Under the pieces are notes generated by a model. It saw only the letters and a list, made by a program, of their open reading frames with translations. It ran no database searches and was not told the origin of the DNA. Both the position numbers and the translations under genes were made by a program. DNA of 64,000 nt from Clusia tigrina (taxonomy: Eukaryota > Arthropoda > Insecta > Diptera > Clusiidae): positions 620,001 through 684,000 of the forward strand of contig CAKKTE020000052.1 in NCBI GenBank assembly GCA_920105625.2. The letters are read 5' to 3'. Positions 39,195 to 52,701 of the stretch are shown here, piece by piece; position 1 is the first letter of the stretch; each line of letters starts with the position of its first letter.

Positions 39195-39782
39195 CAAATG
39201 AAACACTGATAGAACTTCAAATGGCCCTAACTTCTATACGGTACGTCCTACACCTATCAAAGTTTGCAACATACAAATGCTTGTAAATTTTTACTGGAGC
39301 GTCATAAAACCTTGAAATTTTGTAACAAGAAAGTACTCGAGCCTCTTCTCAATTTAAGCTATCGCTCATAGCTATGCTACCCTTGAGTCCCAAATCAAAC
39401 ACTGATAGAACTTCAAACGGCCCTAACTTCTATACGGTACGTCCTACACCTATCAAAGTTTGCAACATACAAATGCTTGTAAATTTTTACTGGAGCGTCA
39501 TAAAACCTTGAAATTTTGTAACAATAAAGTACTCGAGCCTCTTCTCAATTTAAGCTATCGCTCATAGCTATGCTACCCTTGAGTCCCAAATCAAACACTG
39601 ATAGAACTTCAAACGGCCCTAACTTCTATACGGTACGTCCTACACCTATCAAAGTTTGCAACATACAAATGCTTGTAAATTTTTACTGGAGCGTCATAAA
39701 ACCTTGAAATTTTGTAACAAGAAAGTACTCGAGCCTCTTCTCAATTTAAGCTATCGCTCATAGCTATGCTACCCTTGAGTCC
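39195..39782. repeat. Three H-like monomers in direct succession
   Basis: Units at 39195, 39391 and 39587 are nearly identical and replace the normal H-E-D order. The first and third share GTAACAAGAAAGTAC (near 39323 and 39715), and the second and third share CTTCAAACGG. The mosaic of shared variants points to single-monomer expansion with local exchange. Confidence 0.82.
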
Positions 39783-42330
39783 CAAATCAAACTCTGATAG
39801 AACTTCAAATGGCCCTAACTTCTATACCGTACGTCTTACACCTATCAAAGTTTGCAACATACAAATGCTTGTAAATTTTTACTGGAGCGTCATAAAACCT
39901 TGAAATTTTGTAACAATAAAGTACTCGAGCCTCTTCTCAATTTAAGCTATCGCTCAAAGCTATGCTACCCTTGAGTCCCAAATCAAACAATGATACAACT
40001 TCAAATGGCCCTAACTTCTATACGGTACGCCCTACACCTATCAAAGTTTGCAACATACAAATGCTTGTAAATTTTTACTGGAGCTTCATAAAACCTTGAG
40101 ATTTTGTAACAATAAAGTACTCGAGCCTCTTCTCAATTTAAGCTATCGCTCAAAGCTATGCTACCCTTGAGTCCCAAATAAAACAATGATAAAACTTCAA
40201 ATGGCCCTAACTTCTATACGGTACGTCCTACAACTACCAAAGTTTGCAACATACAAATGCTATTAACTTTTTACTGGAGCGGCATAAAACCTTGAAATTT
40301 TGTAACAATAAAGTACTCGAGCCTCTTCTCAATTTAAGCTATCGCTCAAAGCTATGCTACCCTTTAGTCCCAAATCAAACACTGATAAAACTTCAAATGG
40401 CCCTAACTTATATACGGTACGTCCAACACCTATCAAAGTTTGCAACATACAAATGCTTGTAAATTTTTACTGGAGCGTCATAAAATCTTAAAATTTTGTA
40501 ACAATAAAGTACTCGAGCCTCTTGTCAATTTAAGCTATCGCTCAAAGCCATGCTACCCTTGAGTCCCAAATCAAACAATGATAAAACTTCAAATGGCCCT
40601 AAATTCTATACGGTACGTCCTACACCTATCAAAGTTTGCAACATACAAATGCTTGTAACTTTTTACAGGAGCGTCATAAAACCTTGAAATTGTGTAACAA
40701 TAAAGTACTCGAGCCTCTTGTCAATTTAAGCTATCGCTCAAAGCTATGCTACCCTTGAGTCCCAAATTAAACACTGATAGAATTTCAAATGGCCCTAACT
40801 TCTATACCGTACGTCCTACACCTATCAAAGTTTGCAACATACCAATGCTTGTAAATTTTTACTAGGGCGTCATAAAACCTTGAAATTTTGTAACAATAAA
40901 GTACTCGAGCCTCTTGTCAATTTAAGCTATCGCTCAAAACTATGCTTCCCTTGAGTCCCAAATCAAACATTGATACAACTTCAAATGGCCCTAACTTCTA
41001 TACGGTACGTCCTACACCTATCAAAGTTTGCAACATACAAATGCTTGTAAATTTTTACTGGAGCGTCAAAAAATCTTAAAATTTTGTAACAATAAAGTAC
41101 TCGAGCCTCTTGTCAATTTAAGCTATCGCTCAAAGCTATGCTACCCTTGAGTCCCAAATCAAACAATGATAAACCTTCAAATGGCCCTAACTTCTATACG
41201 GTACGTCCTACACCTATCAAAGTTTGCAACATACAAATGCTTGTAAATTTTTACTGGAGCGTCATAAAATCTTAAAATTTTGTAACAATAAAGTACTCGA
41301 GCCTCTTGTCAATTTAAGCTATCGCTCAAAGCTATGCTACCCTTGAGTCCCAAATCAAACACTGATAAAACTTCAAATGGCCCTTACTTCTATACGGTAC
41401 GTCCTACACCTATCAAATTTTGCAACATACAAATCCTTGTAAATTTTTACTGGAGCCTTATAAAACCTTGAAATTTTGTAACAATAAAGTACTCGAGCCT
41501 CTTCTCAATTTAAGCTATCGCTCATAGCTATGCTACCCTTGAGTCCCAAATCAAACACTGATAGAACTTCAAATGGCCCTAACTTCTATACGGTACGTCC
41601 TACAACTATCAAAGTTTGCAACATACAAATGCTTGTAAATTTTTACTGGAGCGTCATAAAACCTTGAAATTTTGTAACAATAAAGTACTCGAGCCTCTTC
41701 TCAATTTAAGCTATCGCTCATAGCTATGCTAACCTTGAGTCCCAAATCAAACACTGATAGAACTTCAAATGACCCTAACTTCTATACCGTACGTCCTACA
41801 CCTATCAAAGTTTGCAACATACAAATGCTAGTAAATTTTTACTGGAGCGTCATAAAACCTTGAAATTTTGTAACAATAAAGTACTCGAGCCTCTTCTCAA
41901 TTTAAGCTATCGCTCAAAGCTATGCTACCCTTGAGTCCCAAATCAAACAATGATACAACTTCAAATGGCCCTAACTTCTATACGGTACGCCCTACACCTA
42001 TCAAAGTTTGCAACATAGAAATGCTTGTAAATTTTTACTGGAGCTTCATAAAATCTTGAGATTTTGTAACAATAAAGTACTCGAGCCTCTTCTCAATTTA
42101 AGCTATCGCTCAAAGCTATGCTACCCTTGAGTCCCAAATAAAACAATGATAAAACTTCAAATGGCCCTAACTTCTATACGGTACGTCCTACAACTACCAA
42201 AGTTTGCAACATACAAATGCTATTAACTTTTTACTGGAGCGTCATAAAACCTTGAAATTGTGTAACAATAAAGTACTCGAGCCTCTTCTCAATTTAAGCT
42301 ATCGCTCAAAGCTATGCTACCCTTGAGTCC

Positions 42331-42526
42331 CAAATAAAACAATGATAAAACTTCAAATGGCCCTAACTTCTATACGGTACGTCCTACAACTACCAAAGTT
42401 TGCAACATACAAATGCTATTAACTTTTTACTGGAGCCTTATAAAACCTTGAAATTTTGTAACAATAAAGTACTCGAGCCTCTTCTCAATTTAAGCTATCG
42501 CTCATAGCATAGCTACCCTTGAGTCC
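42331..42526. repeat. Chimeric monomer A/B carrying the microinversion
   Basis: The front is A type (CAACTACC, GCTATTAAC), the back is B type (GAGCCTTAT) and the tail has AGCATAGCT (42506-42514). The switch lies in the TTTTTACTGGAGC word. A near-identical chimera is at 59379. Confidence 0.85.
42506..42514. other. Microinversion site, AGCTATGCT to AGCATAGCT (copy 1)
   Basis: AGCATAGCT is the exact reverse complement of the usual AGCTATGCT at unit positions 176-184, and all surrounding bases are unchanged. Three adjacent changes explained by one flip of TAT inside AGC/GCT arms is simpler than three substitutions. Confidence 0.85.
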
Positions 42527-42722
42527 CAAATCAAACACTGATAGAACTTCAAATGGCCCTAACTTCTATACGGTACGTCCTACACCTATCAAAGTTTGCA
42601 ACATACAAATGCTTGTAAATTTTTACTGGAGCGTCATAAAACCTTGAAATTTTGTAACAATAAAGTACTCGAGCCTCTTGTCAATTTTAGCTATCGCTCA
42701 AAGCTATGCTACCCTTGAGTCC

Positions 42723-42912
42723 CAAATCAAACACTGATAAAACTTCAAATGGCCCTTACTTCTATACGGTAAGTCCTACACCTATCAAAGTTTGCAACAT
42801 ACAAATGCTTGTAAATTTTTACTGGAGCGTTATAAAACCTTGAAATTTTGTAACAATAAAGTACTCGAGCCTCTTCTCAATTTAAGCTCATAGCTATGCT
42901 AAACTTGAGTCC
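42723..42912. repeat. 190-bp E monomer with a 6-bp deletion
   Basis: TTTAAGCTCATAGC at 42881-42894 replaces TTTAAGCTATCGCTCATAGC. Six bases are missing at 42888/42889, between two GCT triplets, consistent with slippage. The deletion removes the 5' arm of the local hairpin. Confidence 0.87.
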
Positions 42913-43108
42913 CAAATCAAACACTGATAGAACTTCAAATGGCCCTAACTTCTATACCGTACGTCCTACACCTATCAAAGTTTGCAACATACAAATGCTT
43001 GTAAATTTTTACTGGAGCTTCATAAAATCTTGAGATTTTGTAACAATAAAGTACTCGAGCCTCTTCTCAATTTAAGCTATCGCTCAAAGCTATGCTACCC
43101 TTGAGTCC
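42913..43108. repeat. Chimeric monomer D/C
   Basis: The front is D type (GATAGAAC, ACCGTACG) and the back is C type (GAGCTTCATAAAATCTTGAGATTTTG), followed by A. It looks like the product of a one-monomer deletion between D and C. A related D/C fusion with the switch further left (ACCGTACGCCC) is at 38215. Confidence 0.8.
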
Positions 43109-43696
43109 CAAATAAAACAATGATAAAACTTCAAATGGCCCTAACTTCTATACGGTACGTCCTACAACTACCAAAGTTTGCAACATACAAATGCTATTAA
43201 CTTTTTACTGGAGCGTCATAAAACCTTGAAATTGTGTAACAATAAAGTACTCGAGCCTCTTCTCAATTTAAGCTATCGCTCAAAGCTATGCTACCCTTGA
43301 GTCCCAAATAAAACAATGATAAAACTTCAAATGGCCCTAACTTCTATACGGTACGTGCTACAACTATCAAAGTTTGCAACATACAAATGCTTGTAAATTT
43401 TTACTGGAGCGTCATAAAACCTTGAAATTTTGTAACAATAAAGTACTCGAGCCTCTTCTCAATTTAAGCTATCGCTCATAGCTATGCTACCCTTGAGTCC
43501 CAAATCAAACACTGATAGAACTTCAAATGGCCCTAACTTCTATACGGTACGTCCTACACCTATCAAAGTTTGCAACATACAAATGCTTGTAAATTTTTAC
43601 TGGAGCGTCATAAAACCTTGAAATTTTGTAACAATAAAGTACTCGAGCCTCTTGTCAATTTTAGCTATCGCTCAAAGCTATGCTACCCTTGAGTCC

Positions 43697-43892
43697 CAAA
43701 TCAAACACTGATAAAACTTCAAATGGCCCTTACTTCTATACGGTAAGTCCTACACCTATCAAAGTTTGCAACATACAAATGCTTGTAAATTTTTACTGGA
43801 GCGTTATAAAACCTTGAAATTTTGTAACAATAAAGTACTCGAGCCTCTTCTCAATTTAAGCTATCGCTCATAGCTATGCTAACCTTGAGTCC
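43697..43892. repeat. Reference monomer, subtype E (right form, GGTAAGTCC)
   Basis: This is the E unit with GGTAAGTCC in place of GGTACGTCC. It appears first near 17685, sporadically at 24.3, 27.5, 30.4 and 34.5 kb, and is the prevailing form from 42.7 to 61.8 kb. The change removes an RsaI-type GTAC and makes a sequence matching the eukaryotic splice-donor consensus. Confidence 0.82.
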
Positions 43893-44088
43893 CAAATCAA
43901 ACACTGATAGAACTTCAAATGGCCCTAACTTCTATACCGTACGTCCTACACCTATCAAAGTTTGCAACATACAAATGCTTGTAAATTTTTACTGGAGCGT
44001 CATAAAACCTTGAAATTTTGTAACAATAAAGTACTCGAGCCTCTTCTCAATTTAAGCTATCGCTCAAAGCTATGCTACCCTTGAGTCC

Positions 44089-44285
44089 CAAATCAAACAA
44101 TGATACAACTTCAAATGGCCCTAACTTCTATACGGTACGCCCTACACCTATCAAAGTTTGCAACATACAAATGCTTGTAAATTTTTACTGGAGCTTCATA
44201 AAATCTTGAGATTTTTGTAACAATAAAGTACTCGAGCCTCTTCTCAATTTAAGCTATCGCTCAAAGCTATGCTACCCTTGAGTCC
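44089..44285. repeat. 197-bp C monomer with an extra T
   Basis: GAGATTTTTGTAAC has five T residues at 44212-44216 where other C monomers have four. All later monomers shift by one base. A homopolymer change of this kind may be real or a sequencing error. Confidence 0.8.
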
Positions 44286-47200
44286 CAAATAAAACAATGA
44301 TAAAACTTCAAATGGCCCTAACTTCTATACGGTACGTCCTACAACTACCAAAGTTTGCAACATACAAATGCTATTAACTTTTTACTGGAGCGTCATAAAA
44401 CCTTGAAATTGTGTAACAATAAAGTACTCGAGCCTCTTCTCAATTTAAGCTATCGCTCAAAGCTATGCTACCCTTGAGTCCCAAATAAAACAATGATAAA
44501 ACTTCAAATGGCCCTAACTTCTATACGGTACGTGCTACAACTACCAAAGTTTGCAACATACAAATGCTATTAACTTTTTACTGGAGCGTCATAAAACCTT
44601 GAAATTGTGTAACAATAAAGTACTCGAGCCTCTTGTCAATTTAAGCTATCGCTCAAAGCTATGCTACCCTTGAGTCCCAAATCAAACACTGATAAAACTT
44701 CAAATGGCCCTAACTTCTATACGGTACGTCCTACACCTATCAAAGTTTGCAACATACAAATGCTTGTAAATTTTTACTGGAGCGTCATAAAACCTTGAAA
44801 TTTTGTAACAATAAAGTACTCGAGCCTCTTGTCAATTTTAGCTATCGCTCAAAGCTATGCTACCCTTGAGTCCCAAATCAAACACTGATAAAACTTCAAA
44901 TGGCCCTTACTTCTATACGGTAAGTCCTACACCTATCAAAGTTTGCAACATACAAATGCTTGTAAATTTTTACTGGAGCGTTATAAAACCTTGAAATTTT
45001 GTAACAATAAAGTACTCGAGCCTCTTCTCAATTTAAGCTATCGCTCATAGCTATGCTAACCTTGAGTCCCAAATCAAACACTGATAGAACTTCAAATGGC
45101 CCTAACTTCTATACCGTACGTCCTACACCTATCAAAGTTTGCAACATACAAATGCTTGTAAATTTTTACTGGAGCGTCATAAAACCTTGAAATTTTGTAA
45201 CAATAAAGTACTCGAGCCTCTTCTCAATTTAAGCTATAGCTCAAAGCTATGCTACCCTTGAGTCCCAAATCAAACAATGATACAACTTCAAATGGCCCTA
45301 ACTTCTATACCGTACGTCCTACACCTATCAAAGTTTGCAACATACAAATGCTTGTAAATTTTTACTGGAGCGTCATAAAACCTTGAAATTTTGTAACAAT
45401 GAAGTACTCGAGCCTCTTCTCAATTTAAGCTATCGCTCAAAGCTATGCTACCCTTGAGTCCCAAATAAAACAATGATAAAACTTCAAATGGCCCTAACTT
45501 CTATACGGTACGTGCTACAACTACCAAAGTTTGCAACATACAAATGCTATTAACTTTTTACTGGAGCGTCATAAAACCTTGAAATTGTGTAACAATAAAG
45601 TACTCGAGCCTCTTGTCAATTTAAGCTATCGCTCAAAGCTATGCTACCCTTGAGTCCCAAATCAAACACTGATAAAACTTCAAATGGCCCTTACTTCTAT
45701 ACGGTAAGTCCTACACCTATCAAAGTTTGCAACATACAAATGCTTGTAAATTTTTACTGGAGCGTTATAAAACCTTGAAATTTTGTAACAATAAAGTACT
45801 CGAGCCTCTTCTCAATTTAAGCTATCGCTCATAGCTATGCTAACCTTGAGTCCCAAATCAAACACTGATAGAACTTCAAATGGCCCTAACTTCTATACCG
45901 TACGTCCTACACCTATCAAAGTTTGCAACATACAAATGCTTGTAAATTTTTACTGGAGCGTCATAAAACCTTGAAATTTTGTAACAATAAAGTACTCGAG
46001 CCTCTTCTCAATTTAAGCTATCGCTCAAAGCTATGCTACCCTTGAGTCCCAAATAAAACAATGATAAAACTTCAAATGGCCCTAACTTCTATACGGTACG
46101 TGCTACAACTACCAAAGTTTGCAACATACAAATGCTATTAACTTTTTACTGGAGCGTCATAAAACCTTGAAATTGTGTAACAATAAAGTACTCGAGCCTC
46201 TTCTCAATTTAAGCTATCGCTCAAAGCTATGCTACCCTTGAGTCCCAAATAAAACAATGATAAAACTTCAAATGGCCCTAACTTCTATACGGTACGTGCT
46301 ACAACTACCAAAGTTTGCAACATACAAATGCTATTAACTTTTTACTGGAGCGTCATAAAACCTTGAAATTGTGTAACAATAAAGTACTCGAGCCTCTTGT
46401 CAATTTAAGCTATCGCTCAAAGCTATGCTACCCTTGAGTCCCAAATCAAACACTGATAAAACTTCAAATGGCCCTAACTTCTATACGGTACGTCCTACAC
46501 CTATCAAAGTTTGCAACATACAAATGCTTGTAAATTTTTACTGGAGCGTCATAAAACCTTGAAATTTTGTAACAATAAAGTACTCGAGCCTCTTGTCAAT
46601 TTTAGCTATCGCTCAAAGCTATGCTACCCTTGAGTCCCAAATCAAACACTGATAAAACTTCAAATGGCCCTAACTTCTATACCGTACGTCCTACACCTAT
46701 CAAAGTTTGCAACATACAAATGCTTGTAAATTTTTACTGGAGCGTCATAAAACCTTGAAATTTCTTAACAATAAAGTACTCGAGCCTCTTCTCAATTTAA
46801 GCTATCGCTCAAAGCTATGCTACCCTTGAGTCCCAAATCAAACAATGATACAACTTCAAATGGCCCTAACTTCTATACGGTACGCCCTACACCTATCAAA
46901 GTTTGCAACATACAAATGCTTGTAAATTTTTACTGGAGCTTCATAAAACCTTGAGATTTTGTAACAATAAAGTACTCGAGCCTCTTCTCAATTTAAGCTA
47001 TCGCTCAAAGCTATGCTACCCTTGAGTCCCAAATAAAACAATGATAAAACTTCAAATGGCCCTAACTTCTATACGGTACGTCCTACAACTACCAAAGTTT
47101 GCAACATACAAATGCTATTAACTTTTTACTGGAGCGTCATAAAACCTTGAAATTGTGTAACAATGAAGTACTCGAGCCTCTTCTCAATTTAAGCTATCGC

Positions 47201-50144
47201 TCAAAGCTATGCTACCCTTGAGTCCCAAATCAAACAATGATACAACTTCAAATGGCCCTAACTTCTATACGGTACGCCCTACACCTATCAAAGTTTGCAA
47301 CATACAAATGCTTGTAAATTTTTACTGGAGCTTCATAAAACCTTGAGATTTTGTAACAATAAAGTACTCGAGCCTCTTCTCAATTTAAGCTATCGCTCAA
47401 AGCTATGCTACCCTTGAGTCCCAAATAAAACAATGATAAAACTTCAAATGGCCCTAACTTCTATACGGTACGTCCTACAACTACCAAAGTTTGCAACATA
47501 CAAATGCTATTAACTTTTTACTGGAGCGTCATAAAACCTTGAAATTGTGTAACAATAAAGTACTCGAGCCTCTTGTCAATTTAAGCTATCGCTCAAAGCT
47601 ATGCTACCCTTGAGTCCCAAATCAAACAATGATACAACTTAAAATGGCCCTAACTTCTATACCGTACGTCCTACACCTATCAAAGTTTGCAACATACAAA
47701 TGCTTGTAAATTTTTACTGGAGCGTCATAAAACCTTGAAATTTTGTAACAATGAAGTACTCGAGCCTCTTCTCAATTTAAGCTATCGCTCAAAGCTATGC
47801 TACCCTTGAGTCCCAAATAAAACAATGATAAAACTTCAAATGGCCCTAACTTCTATACGGTACGTGCTACAACTACCAAAGTTTGCAACATACAAATGCT
47901 ATTAACTTTTTACTGGAGCGTCATAAAACCTTGAAATTGTGTAACAATAAAGTACTCGAGCCTCTTGTCAATTTAAGCTATCGCTCAAAGCTATGCTACC
48001 CTTGAGTCCCAAATCAAACACTGATAAAACTTCAAATGGCCCTTACTTCTATACGGTAAGTCCTACACCTATCAAAGTTTGCAACATACAAATGCTTGTA
48101 AATTTTTACTGGAGCGTTATAAAACCTTGAAATTTTGTAACAATAAAGTACTCGAGCCTCTTCTCAATTTAAGCTATCGCTCATAGCTATGCTAACCTTG
48201 AGTCCCAAATCAAACACTGATAGAACTTCAAATGGCCCTAACTTCTATACCGTACGTCCTACACCTATCAAAGTTTGCAACATACAAATGCTTGTAAATT
48301 TTTACTGGAGCGTCATAAAACCTTGAAATTTTGTAACAATAAAGTACTCGAGCCTCTTCTCAATTTAAGCTATCGCTCAAAGCTATGCTACCCTTGAGTC
48401 CCAAATCAAACAATGATACAACTTAAAATGGCCCTAACTTCTATACGGTACGTCCTACAACTACCAAAGTTTGCAACATACAAATGCTATTAACTTTTTA
48501 CTGGAGCGTCATAAAACCTTGAAATTGTGTAACAATAAAGTACTCGAGCCTCTTCTCAATTTAAGCTATCGCTCAAAGCTATGCTACCCTTGAGTCCCAA
48601 ATAAAACAATGATAAAACTTCAAATGGCCCTAACTTCTATACGGTACGTGCTACAACTACCAAAGTTTGCAACATACAAATGCTATTAACTTTTTACTGG
48701 AGCGTCATAAAACCTTGAAATTGTGTAACAATAAAGTACTCGAGCCTCTTCTCAATTTAAGCTATCGCTCAAAGCTATGCTACCCTTGAGTCCCAAATAA
48801 AACAATGATAAAACTTCAAATGGCCCTAACTTCTATACGGTACGTGCTACAACTACCAAAGTTTGCAACATACAAATGCTATTAACTTTTTACTGGAGCG
48901 TCATAAAACCTTGAAATTGTGTAACAATAAAGTACTCGAGCCTCTTGTCAATTTAAGCTATCGCTCAAAGCTATGCTACCCTTGAGTCCCAAATCAAACA
49001 CTGATAAAACTTCAAATGGCCCTAACTTCTATACGGTACGTCCTACACCTATCAAAGTTTGCAACATACAAATGCTTGTAAATTTTTACTGGAGCGTCAT
49101 AAAACCTTGAAATTTTGTAACAATAAAGTACTCGAGCCTCTTGTCAATTTTAGCTATCGATCAAAGCTATGCTACCCTTGAGTCCCAAATCAAACACTGA
49201 TAAAACTTCAAATGGCCCTTACTTCTATACGGTAAGTCCTACACCTATCAAAGTTTGCAACATACAAATGCTTGTAAATTTTTACTGGAGCGTTATAAAA
49301 CCTTGAAATTTTGTAACAATAAAGTACTCGAGCCTCTTACCAATTTAAGCTATCGCTCATAGCTATGCTAACCTTGAGTCCCAAATCAAACACTGATAGA
49401 ACTTCAAATGGCCCTAACTTCTATACCGTACGTCCTACACCTATCAAAGTTTGCAACATACAAATGCTTGTAAATTTTTACTGGAGCGTCATAAAACCTT
49501 GAAATTTTGTAACAATAAAGTACTCGAGCCTCTTCTCAATTTAAGCTATCGCTCAAAGCTATGCTACCCTTGAGTCCCAAATCAAACAATGATACAACTT
49601 CAAATGGCCCTAACTTCTATACGGTACGCCCTACACCTATCAAAGTTTGCAACATACAAATGCTTGTAAATTTTTACTGGAGCTTCATAAAACCTTGAGA
49701 TTTTGTAACAATAAAGTACTCGAGCCTCTTCTCAATTTAAGCTATCGCTCAAAGCTATGCTACCCTTGAGTCCCAAATAAAACAATGATAAAACTTCAAA
49801 TGGCCCTAACTTCTATACGGTACGTCCTACAACTACCAAAGTTTGCAACATACAAATGCTATTAACTTTTTACTGGAGCGTCATAAAACCTTGAAATTGT
49901 GTAACAATAAAGTACTCGAGCCTCTTGTCAATTTAAGCTATCGCTCAAAGCTATGCTACCCTTGAGTCCCAAATCAAACACTGATAAAACTTCAAATGGC
50001 CCTTACTTCTATACGGTACGTCCTACACCTATCAAATTTTGCAACATACAAATCCTTGTAAATTTTTACTGGAGCCTTATAAAACCTTGAAATTTTGTAA
50101 CAATAAAGTACTCGAGCCTCTTCTCAATTTAAGCTATCGCTCAT

Positions 50145-50153
50145 AGCATAGCT
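50145..50153. other. Microinversion site (copy 2)
   Basis: AGCATAGCT sits in the B monomer at 49970. It has the same flip at the same unit position as 42506-42514. Confidence 0.85.
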
Positions 50154-50557
50154 ACCCTTGAGTCCCAAATCAAACACTGATAGAACTTCAAATGGCCCTT
50201 ACTTCTATACGGTAAGTCCTACACCTATCAAAGTTTGCAACATACAAATGCTTGTAAATTTTTACTGGAGCGTCATAAAACCTTGAAATTTTGTAACAAT
50301 AAAGTACTCGAGCCTCTTGTCAATTTTAGCTATCGCTCAAAGCTATGCTACCCTTGAGTCCCAAATCAAACACTGATAAAACTTCAAATGGCCCTTACTT
50401 CTATACGGTAAGTCCTACACCTATCAAAGTTTGCAACATACAAATGCTTGTAAATTTTTACTGGAGCGTTATAAAACCTTGAAATTTTGTAACAATAAAG
50501 TACTCGAGCCTCTTCTCAATTTAAGCTATCGCTCATAGCTATGCTAACCTTGAGTCC

Positions 50558-51341
50558 CAAATCAAACACTGATAGAACTTCAAATGGCCCTAACTTCTAT
50601 ACCGTACGTCCCACACCTATCAAAGTTTGCAACATACAAATGCTTGTAAATTTTTACTGGAGCGTCATAAAACCTTGAAATTTTGTAAGAATAAAGTACT
50701 CGAGCCTCTTGTCAATTTTAGCTATCGCTCAAAGCTATGCTACCCTTGAGTCCCAAATCAAACACTGATAAAACTTCAAATGGCCCTTACTTCTATACGG
50801 TAAGTCCTACACCTATCAAAGTTTGCAACATACAAATGCTTGTAAATTTTTACTGGAGCGTCATAAAACCTTGAAATTTTGTAACAATAAAGTACTCGAG
50901 CCTCTTGTCAATTTTAGCTATCGCTCAAAGCTATGCTACCCTTGAGTCCCAAATCAAACACTGATAAAACTTCAAATGGCCCTTACTTCTATACGGTAAG
51001 TCCTACACCTATCAAAGTTTGCAACATACAAATGCTTGTAAATTTTTACTGGAGCGTTATAAAACCTTGAAATTTTGTAACAATAAAGTACTCGAGCCTC
51101 TTCTCAATTTAAGCTATCGCTCATAGCTATGCTAACCTTGAGTCCCAAATCAAACACTGATAGAACTTCAAATGGCCCTAACTTCTATACCGTACGTCCC
51201 ACACCTATCAAAGTTTGCAACATACAAATGCTTGTAAATTTTTACTGGAGCGTCATAAAACCTTGAAATTTTGTAACAATAAAGTACTCGAGCCTCTTCT
51301 CAATTTAAGCTATCGCTCATAGCTATGCTACCCTTGAGTCC
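50558..51341. repeat. Tandem trimer (588 bp) duplication marked by GTCCCACACC
   Basis: The D monomers at 50558 and 51146 both carry the private GTCCCACACC word, 588 bp apart. Between them are two GGTAAGTCC monomers (50754, 50950). The first D also has GTAAGAATAAAG, which the second lacks. Confidence 0.8.
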
Positions 51342-52692
51342 CAAATCAAACACTGATAGAACTTCAAATGGCCCTAACTTCTATACGGTACGTCCTACAC
51401 CTATCAAAGTTTGCAACATACAAATGCTTGTAAATTTTTACTGGAGCGTCATAAAACCTTGAAATTTTGTAACAATAAAGTACTCGAGCCTCTTGTCAAT
51501 TTTAGCTATCGCTCAAAGCTATGCTACCCTTGAGTCCCAAATCAAACACTGATAAAACTTCAAATGGCCCTTACTTCTATACGGTAAGTCCTACACCTAT
51601 CAAAGTTTGCAACATACAAATGCTTGTAAATTTTTACTGGAGCGTTATAAAACCTTGAAATTTTGTAACAATAAAGTACTCGAGCCTCTTCTCAATTTAA
51701 GCTATCGCTCATAGCTATGCTAACCTTTAGTCCCAAATCAAACACTGATAGAACTTCAAATGGCCCTAACTTCTATACCGTACGTCCTACACCTATCAAA
51801 GTTTGCAACATACAAATGCTTGTAAATTTTTACTGGAGCGTCATAAAACCTTGAAATTTTGTAACAATAAAGTACTCGAGCCTCTTCTCAATTTAAGCTA
51901 TCGCTCAAAGCTATGCTACCCTTGAGTCCCAAATCAAACAATGATACAACTTCTAATGGCCCTAACTTCTATACGGTATGCCCTACACCTATCAAAGTTT
52001 GCAACATACAAATGCTTGTAAATTTTTACTGGAGCTTCATAAAATCTTGAGATTTTGTAACAATAAAGTACTCGAGCCTCTTCTCAATTTAAGCTATCGC
52101 TCAAAGCTATGCTACCCTTGAGTCCCAAATAAAACAATGATAAAACTTCAAATGGCCCTAAATTCTATACGGTACGTCCTACAACTACCAAAGTTTGCAA
52201 CATACAAATGCTATTAACTTTTTACTGGAGCGTCATAAAACCTTGAAATTGTGTAACAATAAAGTACTCGAGCCTCTTCTCAATTTAAGCTATCGCTCAA
52301 AGCTATGCTACCCTTGAGTCCCAAATAAAACATTGATAAAACTTCAAATGGCCCTAACTTCTATACGGTACGTCCTATAACTACCAAAGTTTGCAACATA
52401 CAAATGCTATTAACTTTTTACTGGAGCGTCATAAAACCTTGAAATTGTGTAACAATAAAGTACTCGAGCCTCTTGTCAATTTAAGCTATCGCTCAAAGCT
52501 ATGCTACCCTTGAGTCCCAAATCAAACACTGATAAAACTTCAAATGGCCCTTACTTCTATACGGTACGTCCTACACCTATCAAATTTTGCAACATACAAA
52601 TCCTTGTAAATTTTTACGGGAGCCTTATAAAACCTTGAAATTTTGTAACAATAAAGTACTCGAGCCTCTTCTCAATTTAAGCTATCGCTCAT

Positions 52693-52701
52693 AGCATAGC
52701 T
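52693..52701. other. Microinversion site (copy 3)
   Basis: AGCATAGCT in the B monomer at 52518, inside the clean C-A-A-B-H-E-D 7-mer. Confidence 0.85.

Larger units (their letters stand above)
32531..42134. repeat. 13-mer higher-order repeat regime and its derivatives
   Basis: From 32531 the order is A-G-B-H'-F-D'-G''-G-B-H-E-D-C (2548 bp). The next cycle at 35079 is A-G-B-H'-F-D'-G''-G-B-H-C, followed by A-G-B-H-E-(D/C)-F-D'-G''-B-H-H-H-D-C at 37235 and A-G-F-D'-G''-G-B-H-D-C at 40175. The 8-mer A-G-B-H'-F-D'-G''-C at 28023 and 30963 is the same HOR with five monomers missing. Markers TTTTTACTAGAGCG in D' and CATTGATACAAC in G'' recur in step. Confidence 0.85.
42135..51929. repeat. A/E/D-rich, closely related short-period HOR block
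   Basis: Monomers here are mostly A, E and D with some C, H and a single B. The word ACGTGCTACAACTA marks an A variant (A') seen eight times between about 43350 and 48850 and nowhere else. A run A'-A'-H-E-D... at 46050 recurs at 48598 (2548 bp), and a run starting with an AACAATGAAGTAC monomer at 45266 recurs at 47618 (2352 bp). E monomers carry GGTAAGTCC. G, F, G' and G'' subtypes, common to the left, are absent here. Confidence 0.8.

Noticed and set aside
44212..44216. Homopolymer length changes (T5 here, A4 at 54086, A5 at 59097) as functional variants
   Set aside because: Single-base changes in homopolymers are typical sequencing or slippage events; they are recorded as length changes only.
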